Program-made: the position numbers and the translations under genes | Shown here: in pieces, positions 22,950-35,022 of the stretch | How positions within the stretch are numbered: position 1 is the first letter of the stretch | How the letters are laid out: each line of letters begins with the position of its first letter | NCBI GenBank assembly: GCA_025769875.1 | Contig: JAGFNK010000300.1 | Coordinates: 1-64,000, forward strand | DNA: 64,000 bases | From: Russula earlei | Lineage: Eukaryota > Basidiomycota > Agaricomycetes > Russulales > Russulaceae | Reading direction: 5' to 3' | Notes under the pieces: model-generated | The model's database searches: none | The model's input: the letters and a program-made list of their open reading frames with translations, nothing else | What the model was told of the DNA's origin: nothing

Positions 22950-25900
22950 TATGGAGTTTTTGTCCTGTCTAGATGCTGAACTTATAGCATGTTCCACATG
23001 GATGCCCAATATTGAGTCTTTAGACTTTGTCAATGACCCTGTCATCAGCGGTCCTTATCACAGGCACCACCCCGACCAGCTTAGACATCCTAACACTGGA
23101 TCATATGCATTAAAACTAGTATTCAAAAATCAAGTCTATTTAGAGCATGAACATCGTCTTTGCGAGATCCTAGATATACTTGAATCAATAGAACCTACTG
23201 ATGAAAAAGAAGACTTGGAGGACCAAATTTTACAAGAGCTGGTCAGGATCAATACCCTGAAGGAAGTTGAATGGTCAGGACAACAGGCTGTGCATGGCAT
23301 CAAAGGTGCTGTCATCAATACAGGCATGTCCACACATATATATAACCGCTGCATTGCTCTGGCTAACAATGCTCCAGAAAAGTACTTTGCAACAAGGCAT
23401 CCCCAAGATAAAACACTTCTTGTCATGTACGTGACAACTCTGGTGATGTACGTGCTATACTGCCTTCCTCACCATAGCACAGCTATTTTACTGGCCGGGA
23501 TGAGGAGCATTTTGAATAGCCAAGAGTCTCTTTGCTCCTAGGCAAACGGTGTGCCAAAGGATCTCAGAAGACTCCTCGTTATGTATGATCTTGATCCCAT
23601 CACTCACAGCTACATCTGCTGCCCTTCATGCTATGCCCTATATCCGCATTTGGCCATCAAGACCAAAAAGAGGAAAGTGCCCACATCTTTTGATGACTTG
23701 GATCAAAACCATCCCATAGCAGTTTCTCCTGATGACCCCAACAACAATCACCTATTTGCACCAGCTCACTGCACGTACCAATGGGTCTTAAAAGGCACGG
23801 CCTGTGGTGAATCCTTATTTCACACTATTGTCACCAATGGCAGTTCTTACCCCATTCCTTGGTCCAAGTATGAAGCACAAGATCTGAAGCAATGGGTCGG
23901 GAGACTACTTTCCTGGCCTGCTATCAAGGAACAAGTTCTCAAAGGCTTTCAGAGGCAACAAAAGAAATATATGGAGGACATGTGGGATGCAGGACATCTG
24001 TGCAAGATTCTCCTGAAAACAGGTGAATGATTCCTCCCAGGGCCAGCAGATGAAACCCACCTGGTGTTTTCATTCTCAATGGACAGCTTCAACCCCTTTC
24101 ACATCAAGGAGGCTAAACAAACTGTCTCATTGACTGCTATTTGGTTGATTTTGCTCAACCTTCCATCCCACCTATGATATTGCCCAGAGAACATGTTTCT
24201 CGCTGGCATAATTCCTGGGCTAAAGAAACCCTCTCTGTCCGATGTAAACCACAGCCTTAGACTTCTTGTTGAGGTCTTACTTGAGTTCTTTGAACCTGGT
24301 GTGTGGTATTCTCGAATGGTGAGGCATAGCCAAGGCTGTCAAGTTTGCACTATACTTGCTCCTGTCATTTCTGATATGCTAGCTGCATGTCAGGCTGGTG
24401 GATTTGCAAGTCCAACGGCTACCAATTTTTGTACTTGTTGCAATCTCAAGGTTCAAGATATCGAAAACCTTGACAAAAATGCTTGGCTGAAATGAGATGT
24501 TGTTCAGAACATTCAGCTTGCATGGTGCTGGAGGGATGTGGAAACTCTTGGTGAGCAAGAGTCCCTTTTCAGACAACAGGTCTCCACTTCTTGATCTGCC
24601 ATACTGGAATCCAGTTTGCTTCACAGCTATCAAGCCTATGCATGTCTTTGACCTTGGACTTCTTCAGACTCATTGTCAGCAAGTTTGGGGAATCAATATT
24701 TCCATTCCAGGTGGTGATGGGACAGCACTACCGGTGGCCATGGCTGTTCAAAGACCCCCTAACTCCAACATGGAGAAGTGGTATGAGGTTATATGTACTG
24801 CTCAAGACCCTGCGAAACTTTGGGAGCAACTCAACAGAGGGGAGTGCATGCATGACATTCTCTGGCATATCTGCAACAACCATGACTTGTGACAGGCTGG
24901 TAATAAATGGAAATTAGCAGGATCCGTCGCTGAATGGGTAAGTTGTTTTATTCTGATTGGTGGTAAGATGAATTCAGTATTGAACACAGTGTCAGGCAGT
25001 CTCATCTGACATGGTTCAAGCACTGGCATCCCTACTGCAGGGTCAGCATATCCTGCCATTCCTACAGTGCCCCCAACTCCTCAACTAGATTATGACTCCA
25101 CAGAATCTCCATATTCACATGCGGGGAGTGTCACCACAGATGATTCAGTGTGTCATTCACATTTCTATGTCATTGACTTGACTGATGCCCTTCTAGGGTA
25201 TATCAGCTCACTCTCTAAGTGAAGAAAGAGTTCCATCTGGGGAAGAGCAACAGGCCATAGATAAATGTTTTAAACAACTCGTTAATCATGCCACCCCAGG
25301 TACTGTGTTGCAAGCCCAAAAGGTCGTACTTCAGTTTATCTGTTGGGATTACTGCCATATGTCCCAAGAAGGACTAAGAAGGCTTCAAACAAAACAACAA
25401 CTGTATGCTGCAACTGCAGCTTGGGTATGTAATATGATCTGTGGAAGTATGCAGTAGATCTCATTTCCAACAGGTTGGGGAAAATGTCCTCACTCCAGAT
25501 AATTCTATGCAGAACAAAAGGGGCCATCCTATGACTGGCGCTGTCCTTGGAAAGGATGTTATGGAAGCCGTTTGGGCAGACATGGCCTTGACTGAGCTTC
25601 CATCTTGGGTTTTGGATGCCCCTCCAAATTGGGTACTGCGGCATGGGGCAAGCTCTGCACTGACAACTGGAGAGTCATCTGCACAATCCATCCTCCAATC
25701 ACCCTGATCAGACTTTGGGGAGGCGATGGTACACCTGAATACTGCAGAGAAATTCTGGAAATTTTCATGGACCTAGTCCATGCTGTTCAGACTGCAAACT
25801 TGCATTTGATCTCAATGAAAGAGATCAAACTATATGAGCACTACATCTTCTGCTATGTGACAAGATTCAAATTGTTATACAAGCTTGCAAAGGTGAAACC

Positions 25901-26230
25901 CATCCACCATGCCACCTTACATTACAGTGATATACTCAGGGGTTTTGGGCCAGCGCACACGCATAGTGCAGTGTTCTATGAGCAATATATTAATTCTATG
26001 CAGAGAAAGAACCATAACATGAAGTTCAGTTTGGCCTATTTACCACTTGATATTGTCTCAAGTCCTCATCATTATCTCAATCAGGTGAACTTGAGTTGAC
26101 ATTTTGGCATAGTTCCATGAGAGAGGCAAATCTCCATGCATTGCTCTCATATGACAGTGAAGTGCAGTCACATCTTGGCAACTTTGTTGATGTATATGAA
26201 CACATCTGTGCTGAAGACATTTGTGGGACA
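22950..26230 (+). pseudogene. Plavaka/Tnp2-type (CACTA superfamily) transposase, decayed
   Basis: The blocks in order are an N-terminal region (22950-23541, leucine-rich), a cysteine cluster CCPSCYALYP (near 23620) with a second Cys set, then FSFSMDSFNPF (near 24073), where the Asp fits the first catalytic residue. Next come FLAGIIPGLKKPSLSDVNH (24196 on) and LDLPYWNPVCFTAIKPMHVF (24593 on). The terminal part (25605-26099) has LIRLWGGDGTPEYC and HYSDILRGFGP. Such blocks characterise basidiomycete Tnp2/Plavaka transposases, which move DNA transposons by a DDE reaction. Stops at 24028-24030, 24175-24177 and 24493-24495, plus frame changes, break the gene. I could not find the terminal inverted repeats. 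Confidence 0.8.
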
Positions 26231-26979
26231 TGATTAGCCCATATGGTTGACATGGTGTGTCTCACACAGCAAGAGCCCAACTTGGCATATGATGGAACAC
26301 ACATGTGCAAATCAAAGCTCCCTGACACTGTACTGGTTCCCTTTATTTGGTTCTTAGACTCCAACAGTCCAGAGCAGCAATTTGGTACTTCAATACAACC
26401 TGAGGCCAAGTTCCAAGTCTTAGACAAGTTTTTGCTCCAAGGGGTCCAATATTCTACAACAGGCCACAGAGTGCGTGACAGTCACATCCTGTTTTAATGC
26501 AACACATCCAACCCATCAAATACGCAAGAGCCAGGCCAGGTCATACACATTCTTTTCCATCCCCATCATGTCCCCATATCACACTCCCTCAACCCCAAAC
26601 CACTTCAACCAAATCTTACCTCTGTGTTCAGCCATATCTATCTCTCTGACCTGAGCTCAACAACCTGGACCAGATGTACAGAAGGTTTGGCTTCGCTGGT
26701 GGCTTTTTGTGTAGAAGGGAACTTGCACCACCTGTCATCATTGAGCCTTCAAGCATTATTTGTCATGTTGCAGTGACTCCCTCACAAACACAAGGGCATC
26801 AAGTACTGCATATACTTCCCATGGACCAGGTACGTCTCCATTCTCATGCCTCATAAGCAAACCAACTAAGGATCCATAAACAGCTCATGCAGATCCTGCT
26901 AATGAACTCTGAAAGCACTATGGAGAGAGATGATTGGGCCACGGAATCACATGTGGACTGTGCATGACGCCTCACCAGT

Positions 26980-27420
26980 TCCCGCACCTCCTCCTTCATA
27001 GTCTTCCAGCCTTCACCTCTGACCGCATGCCCACCACCTTGTGCCTGACATCAAGACCTCAATCGTATTGCTTACCCCTTGCCACCAGCCACACGTGCAT
27101 GATGTGCCCTGGCACATGCAATGTGTTCACGTCTCAGGCCTTTCACCATGGCCTCAACCACCTTGACTGGCCTTGAACTCCCTTTCAACACCTCGCTCCC
27201 TTTTATTATCTCTTTTCCTTTCATTCCTTTCATCTTTAGTACCTCCCTTCTTGTATATATATCACCCTAGCTACTTTGTAGTAGGACAGTCCCTCTAATA
27301 CAGTTGCTCCTTACTCCCTCTCAGTATCTGCCAGCCTGAAGCGATCACGCATGAGCCATCTCCCTCTTCTCTCCTTTCCCTCTCTTCTTCCCTCTTCCTT
27401 TCTTCCCCCTTGGCTTGCTT
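26980..27420 (+). repeat. LTR-like repeat F, copy 1
   Basis: Similar to 50860-51270 (plus) and to 32580-32870 (minus). Shared features are CATCAAGACCTCAA..GTATTGC, a TATA-like TATATATATCACCCTAGCTAC near 27254 and CTTTGTAGTAG. TG/CA ends and target duplications could not be set, so the boundaries are approximate. Confidence 0.5.
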
Positions 27421-27654
27421 GAGACAACCATCTCAGATCCCCATCCGACCACACAAACCCCCGTGCGCCCCGAGTTGGCTCACTTCACTAGGACATACTA
27501 TACTTCCTGCACTTCAAATCTTCATGATATGGGCATTTCTTCTGTGATTGCAATGCGGATACTTCCTTTGCGAGTTAGACAGCTTATAATAATGACAACA
27601 ACTTAATGACAACAATGAGGCTGCAAAAGGAGAACAATTGAGACCAAAGTCTGA

Positions 27655-30111
27655 AGCACTGATTCATCTGGGTGTCCACACAGGCTCTGGCTGATGGGCC
27701 GACAGTGTTCTCAAGCATTTCAATTTTACTGGCAGGAGTACAATAAGTTGTGATCTCTTTCTCAACGTCTGGTCTTCTACTACATGGCCAAGCCTTTTAT
27801 ACAATGAATGTGATGCAACCCTGGCCTATTAGCAATGGACTTGGATTGGACCTGTCCTGGCAAGTATTTCCATATTAAAATATTATTTAGTATACACTTA
27901 TGAAGGGAATATTCTCATGTTGCAGTCAACCCAGCTGTGTGATGGAAATGGAACATATCTAGACGTCGGGCCACAATTGTATCCTCAGCATAGGCCCAGC
28001 ATAGATGTCCCTTTTGAGCTCTGTAGACCTTCTCATCTCATGAGAGCTGAAGGATCCCAGTTCCCACAGCAGAGACCACTGTCCCAGGCATTTACCAAGC
28101 ACATGTAAGATAAACAATTGCATCATTGGAAACCTGTCTCTTTTTTCTAATAATTGTCATCTGCCAGTTGTGGCCTGAACAGGGTCAGAATCAGCTACTT
28201 ATCCACCCCATGGATCATTCATCGACCATTGTCCTATCAAATAGGATGTCATGGCAGCCTGAGTCACATCTAACCACCACTGTCCAAATGTCCAAACTTG
28301 AACACCCTTCAATGAGTTGTTCATCCGAATGAATATAAACCAAAATTGATACCCCCAATTTTAACTTGAACCCTCCTGTGCAGGTCTTGTCACGTTATCC
28401 ATCCTTCTATGTTAATGAGCCACTATGTGCTGAAGAAGACTCTTAACAAACATTATGACTCCATCAATACTCTAGTGTTCTCACATGATGGTTCACTGTT
28501 TGCCAGTGGTGCTGACAATGGTCTCATCATCATCTTCAAGGGACATGGAAGCGGACGGGAGGTTCACCAATTTCAAGTCAAGGCACCAGTGACAACATTA
28601 CTCTGGCATTCTTGATTTGGCTATACTGTGGTGGCAGGCAATGCAAGTGGTGACGTGCATACGTTATGCCTTCAAACGTTGGCAGATGTAAGTGTTTCTC
28701 ATTGCCTGGCTATGTTCGAGCAACAACTGATTAAACTGAAATGTTCTGGGTACAGTGAAATTTGGCCTATCATTCCCTCAATAGCATGCCTGGCCCAATT
28801 CACTGCATGGCACAGAGTGGGATTTATTTGGCCATTGGTTCTGGCAATGTCATCCAACTGATCAAGCAAGTGACCATTGGTTTGTTTGAACCATGCCTTC
28901 TGCAACTGCTGGCTGACCCAGGTACTGAATCTAACAAACAGCTACTTGGGAAAGAGAGGCTCTCCTCCCAGATCCGCCTAAGTTCCTGGAGCTGGATGGA
29001 GAGCTGCTGGAACCTATGGCATGGGCCCTCCATTTCTTAGGAGCTAATGACGATGTCCTGCTGGTGATGTATCTGGACCATGGCATGATGTGAGTTCTCC
29101 ATAATTTATGACAGATCTCTCTAACCTATCTGACTCTTTAGTGCATGGAATCTGAAGACCTTTGAGATCAAATGGCACATCCGCCTGCATTCATGTAAAA
29201 TGTACAACGCCCCTCTTCTGCCTCTTGCCCATGCTCCTGAGATTGATGGGCACATGGAGGCTGTTCGGCAGTATCCCCTGATGAGAAGACGCTGGCCATT
29301 ACAAACCTTTATGATGGCATTGACTGGTATTCCCTGACTTCCAATCACTTTGTGGATGCCCCATTCCAGCACACCACAACACATCCAATGCCGGAGAATG
29401 TCATTCTACCCTTGACATTCATCCATGCTGGCAATGACATTCTGTCAGGAACGTCCTATGGATGCACCCAAATCATGAGTACAAAGGATTGGAGCTTGAT
29501 AGAGAAACTTCCACACAAATGCAAGCAATTTGACATTTTTGAACAAAAGTGCGTTTATTAATCATCTTCAATAGCTGAAGACATTGTGCAGGCTGTGGTG
29601 TGTATTTGGTAGAACATCGTTCTGGTTTAGACACTCACACATGACTGTGCTTCGCTCAGGCTTACTCCTCTGCTTGGAGCGCCCGCCAAATTGTGACCAG
29701 TGTAGCTGAGGGGCTTGGAGACAGTGATTCGGTATTGGATTCAAGATCGCAAAGTGAAAAAGCGTGCAGAACCTGGACAACAGGCAACAAAGAAGTCAGT
29801 CCAGGGGCCGACTATTGTTGTAATATCATGATACACTATGTGTGCTGTGACCAGCTGACCCATATCTTGCAGAAGCGAGCTTCAGTGACAGCCATCATGC
29901 TTCTTGGTCTAGCCATCTTTGTCCTTTCTGGAACTGGAATGCTTGGTCCATCTATTTTCCAGGTGGCATGCAGGGTTATGGATGCATGAAGCTGAGCATT
30001 TTGACATTGTTTGGGTTTCAATCAGAGGGCTCATTGCAGAGGACTTTGGGCAAGAGCAATGATGACAGTGAGCATGTGGCAGCTCAGCACTCAGCTCTGG
30101 GAATCTATGGG

Positions 30112-30164
<53 letters not shown>

Positions 30165-30625
30165 TCTGTCTCAGAAGGCTTGTGCACTTGATTGCTTAGT
30201 TTTCTATTCGTGCATGTGTCCATGCTTAACTTTTCAAATGAGCAGCCATGAGGAAAAGCTTGAGGGCAAGCATGCAGCCAGTATCATAGCTACAATTCAG
30301 AGATGTATGAGTCTCCGGATGCACAGTATCTATGACTACACAAATATCAACACCAGGTCTACCTCTGATTTGGCTCTCCGCTTGTGTATGTGTCTCTTGC
30401 TCCATCATGACAATGAATATGATATAGATGGAATGAATGAGTTCAGTCCCCACACCGAATGGTATGAATGGCCCCCATGAATCAAATTTGGCTGAAAAGA
30501 GCAGACAATTGGCATCTTTGCATCCCATGGGGTTACTGCTAATCGGCATTGCATGAGTCATGGCCATCACACAGGGGTGACCAGGCGCAGGCAAATTGGT
30601 GAGTTCATATTCAAGCGCACCCTGG
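27655..30625 (+). pseudogene. WD40-type gene segment, third (diverged) copy
   Basis: Aligns in the same orientation with the right palindrome arm from about 14825 to 18140, but lacks the block equivalent to roughly 15100-15760. It keeps the better frame in the WD40 blade (28409-28615: HYDSINTLVFSHDGSLFAS, then DNGLIIIFKGHG). It also keeps an exon-intron part (29443-29610, with GTSYGCTQIMSTKDWS) missing from both arms. A stop at 28613-28615 (TGA) breaks it at the same place as in the arms. Donors such as GATGTAAGTG (near 28687) and acceptors such as GGGTACAG are visible. A WD40 membrane protein is inferred; this copy is also non-functional. Confidence 0.65.
30112..30164. repeat. (GAT)n microsatellite, expanded
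   Basis: About 17 units, versus about seven in the palindrome arms. It lies in the C-terminal part of the third WD40-type copy and would encode an aspartate run. Confidence 0.95.
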
Positions 30626-31077
30626 ATTATAGAACAGGAATAGTTAGAATTGAACATCACTGAGAAATGAAGACAATGGCGCCCCTTAGATTTCTGTATT
30701 TGTCCAGGAATTTTCATCTGTGTACACCAATAAATTGAACATCAAGATGAATGGCCCAGTTCATCCATTTCAGATCCTTACAATTTCTGAGTTCCATTCC
30801 ATCCCTTGTTGTACTGCACCCTGCTGGTTGTTGCCATGGACCACTCAAGCAACAACGACAACTGTTTCTCAGTGCAACTTGATAGCACTGACATGTTTCC
30901 AAAGGCTACAAAGGTTTCTATCTATACTACTACCTCTTAGTCTTCATCTTGATGTTGGTGCCAGCCCGCATTCTATTATTCAGACAATTCTCTGGCAGAG
31001 GTTCACAATGAGATGATATAATCTGGAACATGATGGCTGGCTTACAAACTTGGCCAAAGCCATGGAGTGAGTAACAT

Positions 31078-31939
31078 GTGCTCAATGGTCTCTGCTGCCT
31101 ACTCAATCAAGTTGCAACTCTTACTAGACGACCTGTCAACAATGTTGCCCCTTGCTCTACATCCTCCCCTAACAGTACTGGAGATATGATAATGGAGTCT
31201 ATCATAGCTATACTCCAACCACACACATCTTCCCCTTCCTTGCATATAATTGCTCATGCTATAACTAGTCTGATTGTGGGAAATTTTGGTGATGATGACC
31301 TCCACCAGATTTTGAATGCTCAGCTCAACATGTTGGCCATTTCTCCTCAAGCAGAGCAAGGCATCGTGCCTGCTCTCTTTGGCATCACAAAGCTGACAGA
31401 TGCACAGTTACAAGGGTGAGATGGTTCTGTGTTTCATCTCACTGCTTGCATTCTCACTGCCCTCTCATCAATATATTAGGATGCTGACATCTCGGTTGCA
31501 GACTGAGCTTGACCCAGCATCATTGTCACAGTGCTCTACCAGTGTATCTGTTGATATGCAGCCAGTGGGCTCCTCACCCCCTTACCAGGCCCGCCAATGT
31601 TCATTCACTTCTAACTCTGGAAGTGGTTACACTACCTGGTATTTCACCAAGTCTGATACAAACATTATGTCACCACCCATGGTTCCTCAAGCCAAAACGG
31701 GACATCTTTATGTCCACCTTAACACATCCACCAATAGCCATCCATACTGGATGGTTGGCATAAATAACCAGTGGGATATCGTTTTGAGGGGCTCGGAATA
31801 CCCCCTGAACCACGATCAGGCTCTCTCAATCTGCTCTAACGGCAACCCAAGTTGGATCACTCGAGCATCGACAACCACTACGCAAAGCAGAAAGGAGAGG
31901 GAAATGCAAGAGAAGTCAGTGCCACTGCATGCATGCTAA
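31078..31939 (+). CDS. Unrecognised two-exon ORF
   Basis: Exon 1 (31078 to about 31416) ends ...DAQLQ before GGTGAG. The acceptor TATATTAG lies at about 31478, after which the frame continues with MLTSRLQTELDP and ends at 31939. The second exon carries GHLYVHLNTSTNSHPYW and ALSICSNGNPSWITR. No domain was recognised, and start and strand rest only on ORF length and the plausible splice sites. It may be a remnant of a transposon gene, since the surroundings are wholly repetitive. Confidence 0.4.
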
Positions 31940-32579
31940 TTGTAGTTACTCTTATAGAGTTGTGCTTAGTTTACACCGAACGACCCCACCCAATGAAGTC
32001 TTTCATAATGTACAACATGTTTTGCTACTATCATGATGTCCAGATTGAGTGGCCCAGACAGATCTGGGATTTAGACAAGGGTCTCTGGTCTAGTTGCTAC
32101 TTTACTTTTTTATTTATTGCCATTTTCAGCGCACTTGGCAGAGCTTATTGCCATTTTCAGCACACTTGGCAGAGCTTGAATTCCACCCAAATTGGTGCAG
32201 AAACCCCCTCAAACATGTGGGATAAATACCTCCTTCAAAACAGCTTCAATTCATATGAAATTTATTGTCCCTGAATCGCCTGAATGAGGGCTAGGCAGCC
32301 CCATTGTTTTCATGAGATTTGAGTGAGAATTGGTGGAGCTGGACTCAAGCCACCTCCACATGTGTATTAGATGAATTACAACTCAAAATCATGGTCTATA
32401 TCCATTATTTTTCCCTCATGTTGTACCCATGGGCTGTCTTGAGGCAACCCCATAGTGTTTTTGACTCAAGTGTTGTGGTGTGCAACGTTGTTTCCAGTGC
32501 GATTGGAGTCGTGGCCAGCCACTCATCACCCCTCTCACCTCTCGATTCTGACCATCCTTCTTGTTTTTCACAGACAGAG

Positions 32580-32870
32580 AGGAGTGGGTTGCAAAGAGGG
32601 GTCCTATTCTGAACTCTTTCTACTACAGAGTAGCTAGGGTGTTTTTATATACAGGAGAGAGGTACTAGAGATGAATGGCATGAAAGTGAATCAAGACTGG
32701 TTGAGATGGTTGAGGCGGTCGTGAAAGGCTTGAGACATGAACGCGTCTAGTGTTCTGAGGCGTGCATGCGCGTGTGGTCGGTGGTGAGGGCTGGGCAATG
32801 CGATCGAGGTCTTGATGTTGCATGCGAGATGGCTTGTGGTGTGCGGTTGGTGCACTGCCTGGAATGAGAG
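32580..32870 (-). repeat. LTR-like repeat F fragment inside E1
   Basis: Read on the minus strand it shows ATATAAAAACACCCTAGCTAC near 32655 and CTCTGTAGTAG, matching 51200-51235. The 3' end of the gag-like ORF runs into it. No partner LTR is seen at the other side of the gag ORF. Confidence 0.6.
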
Positions 32871-35022
32871 GGAGGTGGCAAGGGATGAAAGGGAGCTGAG
32901 GTGTCAGTCTCATGTCATGTCGTGTTGCGTTTTCGCATGTGATTTTGAGGCCAGCCATAATCTTCCTTACACCTCCTGTGGGCTTGAAACTTTGACCGTC
33001 CTCAGTCAAGCATCTGAATGCGAGTGTTTTGAGCCTTTTGCATCTGAATTGAGGCAGCGGTTGCAGCTGCTTGTGCTGCGGAAGACACGAAGGTGGCGAT
33101 CGGCAATGGCGATGATGGAAGAGGTGAGGGCAATGGGAAATGGAGGCGATGGAGACGAGAGCAGCAGTGATGAGATGGTGGCTGCATGGTGGTGGTGTTG
33201 TCTTGTGGCAGTGGCAGTGTGGTCGTCTCCATTGCAGGTGGTGGCAGCAGGTGTGGATGAGGAGCAAAGGCGTAGGCGGTGAGCATGAGTTCATAGATAG
33301 AGACATAGGTGGCGAGGACTCGAGAAAGAGGATGCGTGGGGCAGCTTGCGTGGGGGTGGGATCTGTCATCTTGCGGCGGCGGTGGCAGGGTCGTCTCCAC
33401 TGCAGGTGTCGGCAGCAGACATGGGCAAGAGCACGTGAACAGATGGGGAGGTGATGTGGGAGGCGGCATGCGGTGTGCTGTTGGCATCGGCGACTGCTTC
33501 TCCTGCGGCGGCGGCATGGCGGCGGCTTCTGCTCCTGTTGTGGCGTGTTGTGGCTAAGTTTGTGGCCAAGGCCTTCTTGGTCTTCTGGGGTGGTGCTGGT
33601 GGCGAGGGGTTGCGACGGTGCGGTGGTGCTGGTGTCACGCAAAACTACTAAAGCAGCGGCTGAGACTGAGAAGACTGAGGCTGAGACTGAGAAGGTGGTG
33701 GCAGACTGAGCTGGTGCGATAGTGGAGGTGGACAGGGCAGAGGCGATGACTGAGGGCAATGCAGGGGCAACAGTGGCTGTGGCTGACAAGGGCATGGCTG
33801 CGGTGGCTTGTGAGACAGTGGTGGAGACGGCGGCATGTGGCGCTAAGACGTTGGTGGCTGAGGCTGAGGCTACAATGGCAGCTGACGAGACTAAGGCGGC
33901 TGGCAAGGCTAAGAGCGCGGTGGCGGTGGTTGACTGATCTGAAGCTGGGGCAACGGAGATGGCTGGCAAAACTAGGGGCATGGTGGCAGCGGCTGAGACT
34001 GAGAAGGCTGAGGCTGAGGGCAGGGTGGAGATGGCGGTGGCTGGCAATGCTGGTGCTATGATGGACTGGGCTGAACTGATGAGTACGGGCGAGGCTAAGA
34101 CGGAGACTGATGCAAAGTCAGTGGCTGGCATGACTGAGGCTACTGTGGCAACGGACAAGGTGACAGACGAGACTGAGGGCAACAAGATGACTGAGGGTGT
34201 GGGAGCAGATGAGACGAAGGCGGGGGTGGCAGACGAGGCTGCGAGGGCTGAAATGGTGGGTGGCGCTAAAACATCACTGGGCAAGGTTGAGATGGTGGTT
34301 GTGCATGGAGCTGAGACAGTGGCCATAGCAGGCAACACTGAGGGCGCAGGAGCTGGTTGGGCAAAGACAGGGACAGTGGCGATAGGTGATGTCACAGCTG
34401 AGGCTATGGCAGCAGGGACAGATGAGGGGGCGATGATGGCGAATGCAGGCAATGCTGGGACGGTGAGGGCAGGTGGAGCCAAGGCGATGATGGCTGGCGA
34501 GTCGAGGATGGCAGCGGTGAACAAGGTGATGGGAACAGTGGACGAGGTGGGAACCGCAGGGATGATGGGCAAGGCAAGTGAGGTGGAGGCGATGGTGCAC
34601 AACGTAGGGATGGAGGCTGGAGCAGGCATGGGCACAGGGTATGTGTAGTCATCTTCATCTTCGTCTGCAGAGCAGAGTTGGCGTTCCCACTGAATGTCAC
34701 AGGGACACTGAGAGAATATCTTGACTAGTGTGTCGAATACTTCTCGGAAATCGACAAAGTGCCTCTGCTGTTTGTTTGGGTGCCAGGGGCTGAGACGTTG
34801 GGAGACCATCTGGCGGTCGTCCGGGTGGAGTCTGAGCCAGAATGACTCATCGCAATCCTCATAGCACAGGCGGCACACATGGACGAGGGGACCGCAGATT
34901 GCCCTGAAACTCCAGTAGTATTTGTCTACGTCTTCCTGGTCACACATGTGGAGTCTTGACAAGGAGGCAATAAGGTCCTCCAGATCCCACTTGAGCTTGA
35001 GGTATTCTAACTGAGTTGGCAT
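32665..35022 (-). CDS. Gag-like protein, 785 codons, enclosed in transposon E1
   Basis: The longest open frame in the window. Residues 1-120 hold a gag-like helical core (DVDKYYWSFRAICGPLV, FWLRLHPDDRQMVSQRLSPW), which I link with gag domains of basidiomycete Ty3 elements. Residues 120 to about 490 are an Ala/Pro/Ser/Thr-rich low-complexity region, after which come Arg/His/Pro-rich stretches. The C-terminal 60 residues are read from LTR F. There is no visible zinc knuckle, protease or reverse transcriptase. The frame may stay open partly because of its composition, as long frames also exist on the opposite strand. If expressed it would be a self-assembling RNA-binding or capsid-like protein (inference). 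Confidence 0.55.
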   Translation of the reverse strand: MPTQLEYLKLKWDLEDLIASLSRLHMCDQEDVDKYYWSFRAICGPLVHVCRLCYEDCDESFWLRLHPDDRQMVSQRLSPWHPNKQQRHFVDFREVFDTLVKIFSQCPCDIQWERQLCSADEDEDDYTYPVPMPAPASIPTLCTIASTSLALPIIPAVPTSSTVPITLFTAAILDSPAIIALAPPALTVPALPAFAIIAPSSVPAAIASAVTSPIATVPVFAQPAPAPSVLPAMATVSAPCTTTISTLPSDVLAPPTISALAASSATPAFVSSAPTPSVILLPSVSSVTLSVATVASVMPATDFASVSVLASPVLISSAQSIIAPALPATAISTLPSASAFSVSAAATMPLVLPAISVAPASDQSTTATALLALPAALVSSAAIVASASATNVLAPHAAVSTTVSQATAAMPLSATATVAPALPSVIASALSTSTIAPAQSATTFSVSASVFSVSAAALVVLRDTSTTAPSQPLATSTTPEDQEGLGHKLSHNTPQQEQKPPPCRRRRRSSRRCQQHTACRLPHHLPICSRALAHVCCRHLQWRRPCHRRRKMTDPTPTQAAPRILFLESSPPMSLSMNSCSPPTPLLLIHTCCHHLQWRRPHCHCHKTTPPPCSHHLITAALVSIASISHCPHLFHHRHCRSPPSCLPQHKQLQPLPQFRCKRLKTLAFRCLTEDGQSFKPTGGVRKIMAGLKITCENATRHDMRLTPQLPFIPCHLPLIPGSAPTAHHKPSRMQHQDLDRIAQPSPPTTRACTPQNTRRVHVSSLSRPPQPSQPVLIHFHAIHL

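Noticed and set aside
21000..27000. CACTA terminal repeats of the Plavaka element
   Set aside because: I looked for matching inverted ends around the transposase but none could be paired by eye.
33959..34648. Plus-strand 229-codon Ala/Glu/Thr-rich ORF
   Set aside because: It is the opposite strand of the low-complexity part of the gag-like ORF; its composition follows from that and no domain is seen.
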